From: Prevotella sp. | GTDB taxonomy: Bacteria; Bacteroidota; Bacteroidia; Bacteroidales; Bacteroidaceae | Direction of reading: 5' to 3' | Length of the DNA: 17,678 bases | Assembly (NCBI GenBank): GCA_017428805.1 | Contig: JAFRQC010000149.1 | Coordinates: 1-17,678 of the forward strand | Part shown: positions 7,671 to 15,450 of the stretch, one piece after another | How the letters are laid out: every line of letters begins with the position of its first letter | Position numbering within the stretch: the first letter of the stretch is position 1 | Notes under the pieces: model-generated | Database searches by the model: none | Seen by the model: the letters and a program-made list of their open reading frames with translations, nothing else | What the model was told of the DNA's origin: nothing | Position numbers and translations under genes: made by a program

Positions 7671-10458
7671 ACAGTTTCTGTTCTACCTCAATTTCCGTGA
7701 AGGTCTCAATGATATCTCCGACCTGGATGTCGTTGAAGTTCACCAGTGAGATACCGCACTCCAGACCTGTTGCCACTTCCTTGGCATCGTCCTTATAGCG
7801 CTTCAACGCATCGATAGGAGCGGTGTGGATCACGATACCGTCGCGGATGACGCGGGCCTTGTCCTTGTTGTGTACCTTACCTTCGGTCACCAGACCGCCG
7901 GCCACAGTACCAACCTTGGAGATCTTGAACACCTGCTTCACCTCAATCTCACCAGAGATCACCTCCTTCTTCACCTTGTCAAGCATACCCTGCATCGTAG
8001 ACTTCACCTCGTCGATGGCGTCATAGATAATTGAATAGGTATTGATCTCGACACCCTCTCGCTCAGCGAGTCTGCGGGCATCGGCAGAAGGACGTACCTG
8101 GAAGCCGACGATGATGGCATCGGATGCCGAAGCCAGCATAACATCGTTCTCCGAGATCTGACCTACAGCCTTCGAGATGACATTCACCTGCACCTTCTCG
8201 GTAGAGAGCTTGATGAATGAGTCGGAGAGTGCCTCGATAGAACCGTCAGTATCACCCTTGACGATGATGTTCAGCTCATGGAACTCACCCAGTGCGATAC
8301 GATGGGAGATATCGTCGAGACCCAAGGTCTTCGTGGTACGCAGCGACTGCTCACGCTGGAGCTGTGTGCGCTTGTTGGTGATGTCGCGGGCTTCCTGCTC
8401 CGTTTCCATGATATGGAAGGAGTCACCTGCCGTCGGAGCACCATTCAATCCGAGGATGATGGCGGGCTCAGCAGGACCGGCCTGCTCAATGCGCTGGTTA
8501 CGTTCGTTGAACATAGCCTTGATACGACCATAACTTGTTCCAGCCACGACAATGTCGCCGATTTTCAGTGTTCCGTTCGAGACGAGCACCGTTGACACAT
8601 AGCCACGCCCTTTGTCGAGTGAAGACTCGATGATGGAACCCGTCGCCTTACGGTTGGGGTTAGCCTTCAGGTCGAGCATCTCTGCCTCCAGCAGTACCTT
8701 CTCCAACAGTTCGTCGACACCCATGCCTTTCTTGGCACTGATCTCCTGACACTGGTACTTACCGCCCCACTCCTCAACGAGCAGGTTCATATTGGCCAGG
8801 TCTTCGCGGATCTTATCGGGGTTGGCACCTGGTTTATCAATCTTATTGATGGCAAACACCATAGGCACGTTAGCTGCCTGTGCATGAGCGATAGCCTCCT
8901 TGGTGGTAGGCATCACAGAGTCGTCGGCAGCCACGATGATGATGGCGATATCCGTCACCTGGGCACCACGGGCACGCATGGCGGTAAAGGCCTCATGTCC
9001 AGGAGTGTCGAGGAAGGTGATACGACGCCCGTCCTTCAGCTTCACGTTGTAGGCACCGATATGCTGGGTGATGCCACCGGCCTCACCGGCAATGACATTC
9101 GTGTTGCGGATGAAGTCGAGCAGCGAGGTCTTACCGTGGTCGACATGACCCATCACCGTCACAATCGGAGCGCGGTTCACGAGATCGTTCTCGTCATCCT
9201 CCTCCTCGGTAATGGCGTTTTGTACCTCAGCACTGACATACTCAGTGGTGAATCCGAACTCCTCAGCCACGATATTGATGGTCTCAGCATCCAGACGTTG
9301 GTTGATACTCACCATGATGCCGATGCTCATACAAGTACCAATGACCTGATTGACGCCGACGTTCATCATGGTAGCTAACTCTGACACCGTCACGAACTCC
9401 GTCAGTTTCAGCACCTTGCTCTGTGCTGCCTCTGCTGCCATCTCCTCGCTGATACGCTCCTGGACGGCATCACGCTTCTCACGACGGTACTTGGCACCCT
9501 TCTTGTTCTGGTTCTTCGACGTCAGACGGGCCAACGTCTCCTTTACCTGACGTGCTACGGCCTCATCATCCACCTCAAGGGGCTTCACGGGACGACTCTT
9601 CTTCTTGCTCTTGCCGCCCTGCTGACCACCATCCTGGAAATTCTGGTTGCCACCTTTGTTCTTATTCTTCTTGTTACCTTGGTTCTGGCCTTTGTCCTGG
9701 TTGGCTGCAGCCTCGATGTCCACGCGTTCCTTACCACCATGGATACGTTCGCGTTTCTTCTTCTCACCATTACTATGTAACTGGGCCTGTTTCTCCTCGC
9801 GCTCCTTCTTACGCTCTTCCTTCGACTTCTTCTTCGGACGCGTACTCTGGTTCAGGGAGTCGAGATCGATCTTGCCGACGACATTCAGGTTAGGCACAGC
9901 CTTCTGTTCTGTCTTCAACTTATAGACTTCCTGCTCCTTGGCGGGTTCCTGTGATAAAGACTCAACAGATTCGGGTTCGGATTCTGGCTTTGTCTCTTGT
10001 TTTGGTGTTGGCTCGGGCTCCGGTTTCGGCTCTGGCTCAGCCTTGGGTTGAGGAGCAGGCTGCTCAGCCTTCTTCTCTTCCACGGGTTTGGGCTCCGGCT
10101 TGGGCTCGGCCTTCTTGGGAGCGGGCTTGCCCACCTGGTTCAGGTCAATCTTTCCCAGCGGGGTGAACGTCTGGCGAGGTTCTTCCTTCACTTCTATGAC
10201 GACAGGCTCTGGTTTGGTTTCTTTCTTGACCTTCTCCTTTTCTTTTTTCTTGGGGAACATCATACCGGCCTGGGTCTTCACGTCCTTGTCGCCCCTGAAC
10301 TCCTTGACCAACGCTTCATATTGCTCATCGTTGATCTTGGTGTTCATATTGGCGTCGTCCTTGATCTCACCCAGACTTTTCTTGTTCTTCAGATAGTCGA
10401 CTGCCGTCTGAAGACCGATGTTCAGTTCTGTTAATACTTTATTTAATCTGACTCCCAT
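7669..10458 (-). CDS. infB: Translation initiation factor IF-2
   Basis: GTPase that delivers fMet-tRNA to the 30S subunit and promotes subunit joining. The 929-residue protein begins [15 protein letters not shown], a start typical of the family in Bacteroidota. Residues about 70-345 are a low-complexity linker rich in Lys, Glu, Pro and Gln/Asn, including two GKIDL motifs (102-106 and 195-199). An IF2_N-like segment follows (about 351-405), then the G domain with GHVDHGKTS (437-445), DTPGHE (484-489) and NKID (538-541), and finally domains II to IV, ending [12 protein letters not shown]. All G motifs are intact. It follows nusA and rimP, the order conserved across bacteria. The 124-bp gap to nusA holds inverted heptamer arrays, and its stop merges with the next repeat array. 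Confidence 0.98.
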   Translation of the reverse strand: MGVRLNKVLTELNIGLQTAVDYLKNKKSLGEIKDDANMNTKINDEQYEALVKEFRGDKDVKTQAGMMFPKKKEKEKVKKETKPEPVVIEVKEEPRQTFTPLGKIDLNQVGKPAPKKAEPKPEPKPVEEKKAEQPAPQPKAEPEPKPEPEPTPKQETKPESEPESVESLSQEPAKEQEVYKLKTEQKAVPNLNVVGKIDLDSLNQSTRPKKKSKEERKKEREEKQAQLHSNGEKKKRERIHGGKERVDIEAAANQDKGQNQGNKKNKNKGGNQNFQDGGQQGGKSKKKSRPVKPLEVDDEAVARQVKETLARLTSKNQNKKGAKYRREKRDAVQERISEEMAAEAAQSKVLKLTEFVTVSELATMMNVGVNQVIGTCMSIGIMVSINQRLDAETINIVAEEFGFTTEYVSAEVQNAITEEEDDENDLVNRAPIVTVMGHVDHGKTSLLDFIRNTNVIAGEAGGITQHIGAYNVKLKDGRRITFLDTPGHEAFTAMRARGAQVTDIAIIIVAADDSVMPTTKEAIAHAQAANVPMVFAINKIDKPGANPDKIREDLANMNLLVEEWGGKYQCQEISAKKGMGVDELLEKVLLEAEMLDLKANPNRKATGSIIESSLDKGRGYVSTVLVSNGTLKIGDIVVAGTSYGRIKAMFNERNQRIEQAGPAEPAIILGLNGAPTAGDSFHIMETEQEARDITNKRTQLQREQSLRTTKTLGLDDISHRIALGEFHELNIIVKGDTDGSIEALSDSFIKLSTEKVQVNVISKAVGQISENDVMLASASDAIIVGFQVRPSADARRLAEREGVEINTYSIIYDAIDEVKSTMQGMLDKVKKEVISGEIEVKQVFKISKVGTVAGGLVTEGKVHNKDKARVIRDGIVIHTAPIDALKRYKDDAKEVATGLECGISLVNFNDIQVGDIIETFTEIEVEQKL

Positions 10459-10475
10459 TCTATTCCTTTCTTTTT

Positions 10476-10581
10476 GTTTACGGTTTACAGTTTACGGTTT
10501 ACAGTTGATTACTTCTATAATCAGAACGGCTTGCCAGCATATCATCTGTAAACTGTAAACCGTCAACTGTAAACTATGAAC
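10476..10581. repeat. Inverted heptamer arrays between nusA and infB (large hairpin)
   Basis: On the plus strand the left arm has GTTTACG, GTTTACA, GTTTACG, GTTTACA and GTTGATT in register (10476-10510). The right arm has TGTAAAC, TGTAAAC, CGTCAAC, TGTAAAC and TATGAAC (10547-10581). The arms are near-complementary over roughly 26 bp, with a few mismatches, around a non-repetitive loop of about 36 nt. In the mRNA this would give a long stem in the nusA-infB spacer. No T-run follows directly, so it is not a plain intrinsic terminator. The array nearly fills the 124-bp gap, where I see no promoter. Confidence 0.75.
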
Positions 10582-10582
10582 T

Positions 10583-11842
10583 TTATTCGAACTCAGCACG
10601 TAATACGCTCAGCAGATGGTCAACGGTCTCTTCTTCGAGATCAGCCTTCTCGATGAGCATTTCTCTCGGTGCATTCAGCACAGCCTTGGCAGTATCCAGA
10701 CCGATGGCCTTGATGGCGTCGATGACCCACTGGTCGATCTCATCGGCGAACTCGTCCAGATAGATATCCTCGTCGGCCTCGCTCTCGTTGACCACACGGA
10801 ACACATCAATGGTATACTCTGTCAGCATCGATGCGAGCTTGATGTTCATACCACCACGTCCGATGGCCAGGCTCACTTCCTCTGGCTGCAGATAGACCTC
10901 AGCCTTGCGGTTCTCCTGATCGAGCACGATGCTGGAGATCTTGGCAGGACTCAGTGCACGCTGGATATACAGCTGAACGTTAGAGGAGTAGTTGATGACG
11001 TCAATATTCTCGTTGCAGAGCTCGCGGACGATACCGTGTACACGGCTACCCTTCACACCGACGCAGGCGCCTACCGGATCGATACGCTCATCATAGCTCT
11101 CGACGGCCACCTTTGCACGGTCACCCGGCATACGGGCCACCTTCTTAATCGTAATCAGACCATCGTTGATCTCAGGTACCTCGGCCTCGAGCAGACGCTC
11201 CAGGAACACCGGACTGGTACGGGAGAGGATGATGCGGGGATTGTTGTTCTCGTTCTGCACCTCCTTCACAATGGCACGGATGGTCTCACCCTTGTGGTAG
11301 TTGTCAGAAGGAATCTGCTCGCTCTTCGGCAGATGGAGCTCGTTGCTCTCATCGTCCATCAGCAGCACCTCGCGCTTCCAGATCTGATAGACCTCACCGC
11401 TGACCACCTGACCGACCTTGTCCTTATACTTCTGATATAGGGAGTCGTGTTCGAGTTCGAGGATTTTCGATGCCAGCGTCTGACGCAGGTTCAGGATGGC
11501 ACGACGGCCGAACTTCTGGAAGTTCACCTCCTCAGAGACTTCCTCACCCACCTCATAGTCAGGCTCAATCTTCTGAGCCTCGGAGAGGGCAATCTCCTTG
11601 TTCTCATCCACCACCTCATCGTCGGCTACCACCACACGGTTACGGTGAATCTCGAAGTCACCCTTGTCAGGGTTCACGATCACGTCAAAGTTCTCGTCAG
11701 AGCCATAGATTTTGGCTATGACGTTACGAAAGCTCTCCTCGAGCACACTCACCAGCGTGGTGCGGTCGATGTTCTTGTTCTCTTTAAATTCCTGAAAGGT
11801 CTCAATCATTGAGGGGCCTTTCGCATCTTTCTTAATTGCCAT
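10583..11842 (-). CDS. nusA: Transcription termination/antitermination factor NusA
   Basis: RNA polymerase-binding factor that modulates pausing, intrinsic termination and antitermination. The 419 residues show the NusA N-terminal domain (about 11-138, with LVSVLEESFRNVIAKIYG and VNPDKGDFEIHRNRVVV nearby), an S1 domain (about 143-208, VGQVVSGEVYQIWKREVLLM region), KH1 with VGVKGSRV (261-268) and KH2 with AIGRGGMNIKLA (326-337). A single helical C-terminal segment (about 370-419) replaces the pair of acidic repeats found in the longer E. coli protein, as is usual outside Gammaproteobacteria. The ATG at 11842 gives MAIKKDAKGPSMIETF; a start at residue 12 is possible but would remove only a short lead. 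It lies 28 bp after rimP. Confidence 0.98.
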   Translation of the reverse strand: MAIKKDAKGPSMIETFQEFKENKNIDRTTLVSVLEESFRNVIAKIYGSDENFDVIVNPDKGDFEIHRNRVVVADDEVVDENKEIALSEAQKIEPDYEVGEEVSEEVNFQKFGRRAILNLRQTLASKILELEHDSLYQKYKDKVGQVVSGEVYQIWKREVLLMDDESNELHLPKSEQIPSDNYHKGETIRAIVKEVQNENNNPRIILSRTSPVFLERLLEAEVPEINDGLITIKKVARMPGDRAKVAVESYDERIDPVGACVGVKGSRVHGIVRELCNENIDVINYSSNVQLYIQRALSPAKISSIVLDQENRKAEVYLQPEEVSLAIGRGGMNIKLASMLTEYTIDVFRVVNESEADEDIYLDEFADEIDQWVIDAIKAIGLDTAKAVLNAPREMLIEKADLEEETVDHLLSVLRAEFE

Positions 11843-11870
11843 TGATATTTATTTTTTTGTTTTCAATTAT

Positions 11871-12338
11871 TCATTTGAATGTCAGCAGATACTTCGCATA
11901 CTTCACGCTGTCCATCGCATAGGTCTTGTCTACCTCTACGAGCACGGGGCGCTTCTTGCCTTCCTGCTTCTGCTTTTCCTGCACGGTGATGGTGAAGTTT
12001 GTGCCGTCCACAGATTTCAGCACACCCTGCAACTTCTTGCCCTCAAGTTCGAGCACCTCAATGGTGTCGCCGATATGGTTCACATACTGCTGAGCCACCT
12101 TGAACGGCTGTCCGAGACCGGCGCTGCCCACCTCGAGTTCATAGTCTCCGAGTTCATCGCCCAAGCGCTCCTGAAGGAACCGGCTCAGTTCTGCACAGTC
12201 CTCAATCCACACGCCGTCGGCGTGATCGATCTCGATGACGATTCTGTCATCTGCACCAAAGTTAATGTCTACCAGGAAGTAATCGTTGCCCTGCAACCAC
12301 TCTTCCGTCAATGTCTGAATTGTTTCCTTATTGATCAT
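11871..12338 (-). CDS. rimP: Ribosome maturation factor RimP
   Basis: RimP assists assembly of the 30S ribosomal subunit. The 155-residue product is of family length. It shows the N-terminal alpha/beta region with DDRIVIEIDHADGVWIEDCAELSR (split here as DDRIVIEIDHADGVWI, residues 30-45, then EDCAELSRFLQ), the YELEVGSAGLGQPFK motif (61-75; equivalent to the family's E-SPG-ERPL turn, here SAGLGQPF), and a C-terminal Sm-like barrel. It is first in the rimP-nusA-infB set, with a strong promoter and a leader hairpin upstream. ATG at 12338. Confidence 0.95.
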   Translation of the reverse strand: MINKETIQTLTEEWLQGNDYFLVDINFGADDRIVIEIDHADGVWIEDCAELSRFLQERLGDELGDYELEVGSAGLGQPFKVAQQYVNHIGDTIEVLELEGKKLQGVLKSVDGTNFTITVQEKQKQEGKKRPVLVEVDKTYAMDSVKYAKYLLTFK

Positions 12339-12359
12339 CTATTACCTATTAATATCGAA

Positions 12360-12387
12360 AATGAGAGACCCTTTCGAGTCTCTCATT
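12360..12387 (-). promoter_or_regulatory. Leader hairpin upstream of rimP
   Basis: A perfect 10-bp stem (AATGAGAGAC at 12360-12369 with GTCTCTCATT at 12378-12387) encloses an 8-nt loop. In the minus-strand transcript it starts close to the predicted 5' end and is followed by a short TTTTCG. It could be an attenuator, a protein-binding site or a stabilising 5' stem. The U-run is too short and broken for a confident terminator call. Confidence 0.6.
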
Positions 12388-12401
12388 CCGCTGAACGGGT
12401 G

Positions 12402-12433
12402 CAAAGGTACGAATTTTCCCGTAATCCACCAAA
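12402..12433 (-). promoter_or_regulatory. Promoter of the rimP gene run
   Basis: On the minus strand TTTG (12433-12430), a 20-nt spacer and TACCTTTG (12409-12402) match the Bacteroidota primary sigma consensus (TTTG, 19-21 nt, TAnnTTTG) fully. Transcription would begin at about 12395, leaving a leader of about 57 nt before the rimP ATG. It is the only clear promoter for the nine minus-strand genes. Confidence 0.85.
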
Positions 12434-12503
12434 TATTTTATTAAAAAAGTTATCTTTTCATTAAAAAATTCTCATTCCATCCGCCTTGTTTGTGTTTTCT
12501 TTG

Positions 12504-12511
12504 TACCTTTG
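12504..12511 (+). promoter_or_regulatory. -7 promoter element of the CotH/T9SS gene
   Basis: TACCTTTG on the plus strand matches the Bacteroidota -7 box and is identical to the divergent rimP box. No TTTG is found at the expected upstream distance; TTGTTTG at 12486-12492 is too close. Initiation at about 12517 would leave a leader of only about 15 nt before the ATG at 12532. Confidence 0.65.
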
Positions 12512-12531
12512 CAGCCAATTAAAATTAGACT

Positions 12532-15450
12532 ATGTGGTCAGCGATATTATCTGTCATTCTTGTCATCAATGAACTGATGGCCTCTAATGCGGGTGAGGTG
12601 ATGAGCCCAGCCACCAATTTCGACAGTTGGATAGAACTCTATAATCCCAGCGAAGAAGCTGTCGACTTGAAAGGGATGTATCTGAGCGACGATGCCAACA
12701 ACCTCATGCGGTGGAAAATGCCCAAAAATATTGGGACGGTGCCGGCAAAAGGGTATAAGATCATTTGGTTGGGATCTGATAATATCAAGAGCAACCAGGC
12801 ACCTTTCAAGCTTGACTGCGACGGTGGCATGATCTACCTGAGTGACAATAATGGAGAATTGGTGACCAGTCAAGACTATCCCGAAGCATTGAGCCGTACG
12901 GCCTATGCCAGAAAGACTGATGGCGGTGAAGAATGGGGCTGGACGGCAATGGCGACACCCGGTGCTACGAATGCTACAGCCATTTTTGCCAGCGACCGTC
13001 TGCCACAACCTGTTGTTGACCAAGGCAGCCAGCTGTTCATGGACTCTCTGAGTATTAAGGTGGACATCCCCAAAGGCACTGTCCTGATGTACACCACCGA
13101 TGGCAGTGTACCCACCAATGGCGTACCCGCTGATTCCGTGGAAGTCAGCATATCAAGCCGGCAAAGCCTTGATGGATTATTCACCATCAGCGAGACCACC
13201 AACTTCGTATTCCGCCTTTTCCAAGATGGTTGTCTGCCAAGTGTACCTGTCACCCGCAGCTATATCAAGACCGACACCCTCTATACAATCCCCATTGTTT
13301 CCATCGTCGGTGATGAACGATACTTCACTGACCCCATGTGGGGCATCGACGTGAAGGGAGAAAACGGCATTCCCGGTAATTGTGTCGATGAACCTTGCAA
13401 CTATAACATGGATTGGGACCGGCCTGTGAATTTCAGCTATATCAGTCCCACGGAAGGCATGCTTTTCAATCAAGATGTGAATATCGCAGTCTCTGGCGGA
13501 TGTACCCGAGTGATAGAACCTCGTTCGATGAAACTGAAATCGAACAAGATCTTCGACGGGCAGAACCGCTTCGATTATTCGTTTTTCCCGCAGAAACCCT
13601 ACATTCGCAACAAGGTTCTCGTTGTGCGTAACGGCGGTAATGATGCCTTTGAGCACCACACCCGTTTTATGGATCCTGCCCTCACCACTATCGTCCAGCG
13701 CTCAGGCATCGACATCGACGTACAAAGCACAGTGCAGGTCGCTGAATTCATCAACGGTCGGTTTCGTGGCGTGCTGAACCTACGCGAACCCAACAACGAC
13801 AAGTTCGTTTATGCCAACTATGGCTATGACGATGATGAGATTGACATGTTCGAGAATGATATTGTTAAGAACGGTACCTATAACTCTTTCAAACAACTCT
13901 GTCAGCTTTCCGGCGGCATCAACTACCCGGGAATCTACGATGCGATAAAAAAACAGTTAGACATCGATGAATTCACCAATTATATGGCCACAGAGATCTT
14001 CCTGTGCAACGACGACTGGCCCATCAACAATGTCAAAGCCTATCGCAACCAGAACGACGGCCGCTATCGTTTTATTCTTTTCGACCTCGACTATTCCCTC
14101 TATCCCTGGTCCATGAAAAGCGATCTCAGCGAGGTACTCGACAAAAACAAGTCGGCGGATGTAGTCCGTCTGTTCCTCAATCTGCTTAAGCATGACGAAT
14201 ACCGTAGGAAATTCATCGACACTTTCTGCATCGTAGCAGGTAGTGTGTTTGAGAAGAAGCGGGCTACGGCCATCGTTGATGAGCTGGCAGCTGCTATGCG
14301 TCCGATGTCGGAGCTCGACGGCCATGTGCCGGACAAGACTGCCGAGATGATCAAAAGGAAGCTGAAGACACAGATGGCGAATATGACCAACCTGTTGCAG
14401 CGATACAAGCCTTTGGAACTCACAGATGCTACGAAACTGAGCGTCTCGCTTGCCACCGATACTGATGGAGCCTGTCTTTACATCAATGGCCTCCAAGTGC
14501 CCTATGCCAGCTTTGACGGACAGCTGTTTGCGCCTGTTACCATTGAGGCAAAAGCTCCTGCAGGCTACGATTTCATTGGTTGGAAGACATCCATAGGTTC
14601 AAAAGAATTTATGTCAACTGATCCTGTTATGAACCTGTCAGAAGACCACGACAAGCAGTCTCTCATAGCTTGTTTCACGCCCCGTGAGCATATCACACCC
14701 GTCCGCATCAACGAGGTCAGCGCCTCCAATGGTATCTATGTTAACGAATACTTCAAGCGCGATGACTGGGTGGAACTTTATAACACCACCAACGCGACAA
14801 TCGATGTGGAGGGTATGTATCTGACTGACAAGGAGTCAAATCCGAAGAAATACCGGATCACCAAAGGCGATACTCAAGCTGCCACCGTTATTCCTGCCCA
14901 CGGCTATCTGATCGTATGGTGTGACAAATTGGAGTCTACAACACAACTGCATGCCGATTTCAAACTCGCTGCCGAAGGTGGTATCGTGATGCTTACCGCT
15001 GCAGACGAGTCGTGGAGCGATCTGCTCACCTATACAGAGCATCAGGAGGACCAGACGGTGGGCCGTTATCCTGACGGTGCCTCTGACGTCTTCGTGATGA
15101 ACATCCCCACCATTGCCAAAGCTAACATCACCAGCAGCTATCTGACCACTGTGAGCCAGCCTCATGAAACAGGCATCCGCGACTTCATGGCCGATACAGC
15201 CGAGGATGCCAGCATCATCTATCATCAGGGCTGCCTTGTGATCAGCAGTACATTCGCTGATGACTTGCAGATTAAGGTTGTGAATTCAGCCGGACAGACA
15301 TTCATGAACGCTCCCGTCCAGTTGAGCGGCGGCTATGCAGAAATCAGCATCAACCAATTGCCTGCTGGCGTCTATATCGCCAACGTCACAGACAAATACG
15401 GCCAGAAGGCTGTTTGTAAGCTTGTCGTCAATTCTAAGCTATCGCACTGA
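12532..15450 (+). CDS. CotH-kinase family surface protein with two lamin-tail domains and T9SS C-terminal sorting domain
   Basis: Predicted exported or surface-anchored protein of 972 residues. A first lamin-tail domain spans about 10-150 (VINELMASNAGE, SWIELYNPS, GMYLSDD). A chitobiase-like beta region follows (about 155-247; YTTDGSVPTNG). The CotH-type protein-kinase-like core is at about 250-625, with MKLKSNKIF (333-341), LNLREPNNDKFV (415-426), CNDDWPINN (492-500) and FDLDYS (517-522), the family's conserved acidic motifs. Then come an InlB-like beta domain (about 635-716; GYDFIGWK), a second lamin-tail domain (about 721-860; RINEVSASNG, WVELYN, GMYLTDKES) and a type-A T9SS sorting domain (about 903-968; VVNSAGQ, NQLPAGVYIANV, KLVV). 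The N-terminus (MWSAILSVILVINE) lacks a positively charged signal peptide, and a TAG two codons upstream rules out extension. Substrate unknown; bacterial and fungal CotH proteins act in spore coats or cell surfaces. Confidence 0.88.
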   Translation: MWSAILSVILVINELMASNAGEVMSPATNFDSWIELYNPSEEAVDLKGMYLSDDANNLMRWKMPKNIGTVPAKGYKIIWLGSDNIKSNQAPFKLDCDGGMIYLSDNNGELVTSQDYPEALSRTAYARKTDGGEEWGWTAMATPGATNATAIFASDRLPQPVVDQGSQLFMDSLSIKVDIPKGTVLMYTTDGSVPTNGVPADSVEVSISSRQSLDGLFTISETTNFVFRLFQDGCLPSVPVTRSYIKTDTLYTIPIVSIVGDERYFTDPMWGIDVKGENGIPGNCVDEPCNYNMDWDRPVNFSYISPTEGMLFNQDVNIAVSGGCTRVIEPRSMKLKSNKIFDGQNRFDYSFFPQKPYIRNKVLVVRNGGNDAFEHHTRFMDPALTTIVQRSGIDIDVQSTVQVAEFINGRFRGVLNLREPNNDKFVYANYGYDDDEIDMFENDIVKNGTYNSFKQLCQLSGGINYPGIYDAIKKQLDIDEFTNYMATEIFLCNDDWPINNVKAYRNQNDGRYRFILFDLDYSLYPWSMKSDLSEVLDKNKSADVVRLFLNLLKHDEYRRKFIDTFCIVAGSVFEKKRATAIVDELAAAMRPMSELDGHVPDKTAEMIKRKLKTQMANMTNLLQRYKPLELTDATKLSVSLATDTDGACLYINGLQVPYASFDGQLFAPVTIEAKAPAGYDFIGWKTSIGSKEFMSTDPVMNLSEDHDKQSLIACFTPREHITPVRINEVSASNGIYVNEYFKRDDWVELYNTTNATIDVEGMYLTDKESNPKKYRITKGDTQAATVIPAHGYLIVWCDKLESTTQLHADFKLAAEGGIVMLTAADESWSDLLTYTEHQEDQTVGRYPDGASDVFVMNIPTIAKANITSSYLTTVSQPHETGIRDFMADTAEDASIIYHQGCLVISSTFADDLQIKVVNSAGQTFMNAPVQLSGGYAEISINQLPAGVYIANVTDKYGQKAVCKLVVNSKLSH

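Noticed and set aside
10476..10581. Possible small CRISPR array between nusA and infB
   Set aside because: Units are 7 bp, contiguous and inverted in the second arm, without spacers of even length or cas genes.
10616..11440. Open frame of 274 codons on the plus strand, opposite nusA
   Set aside because: Fully antisense to nusA; its Leu/Val/Asp/His-rich composition is that expected from the complementary frame of a coding gene.
12360..12387. Leader hairpin as a terminator of a gene to the right
   Set aside because: No minus-strand gene ends upstream of it, and on the plus strand no T-run follows; it belongs to the rimP leader.
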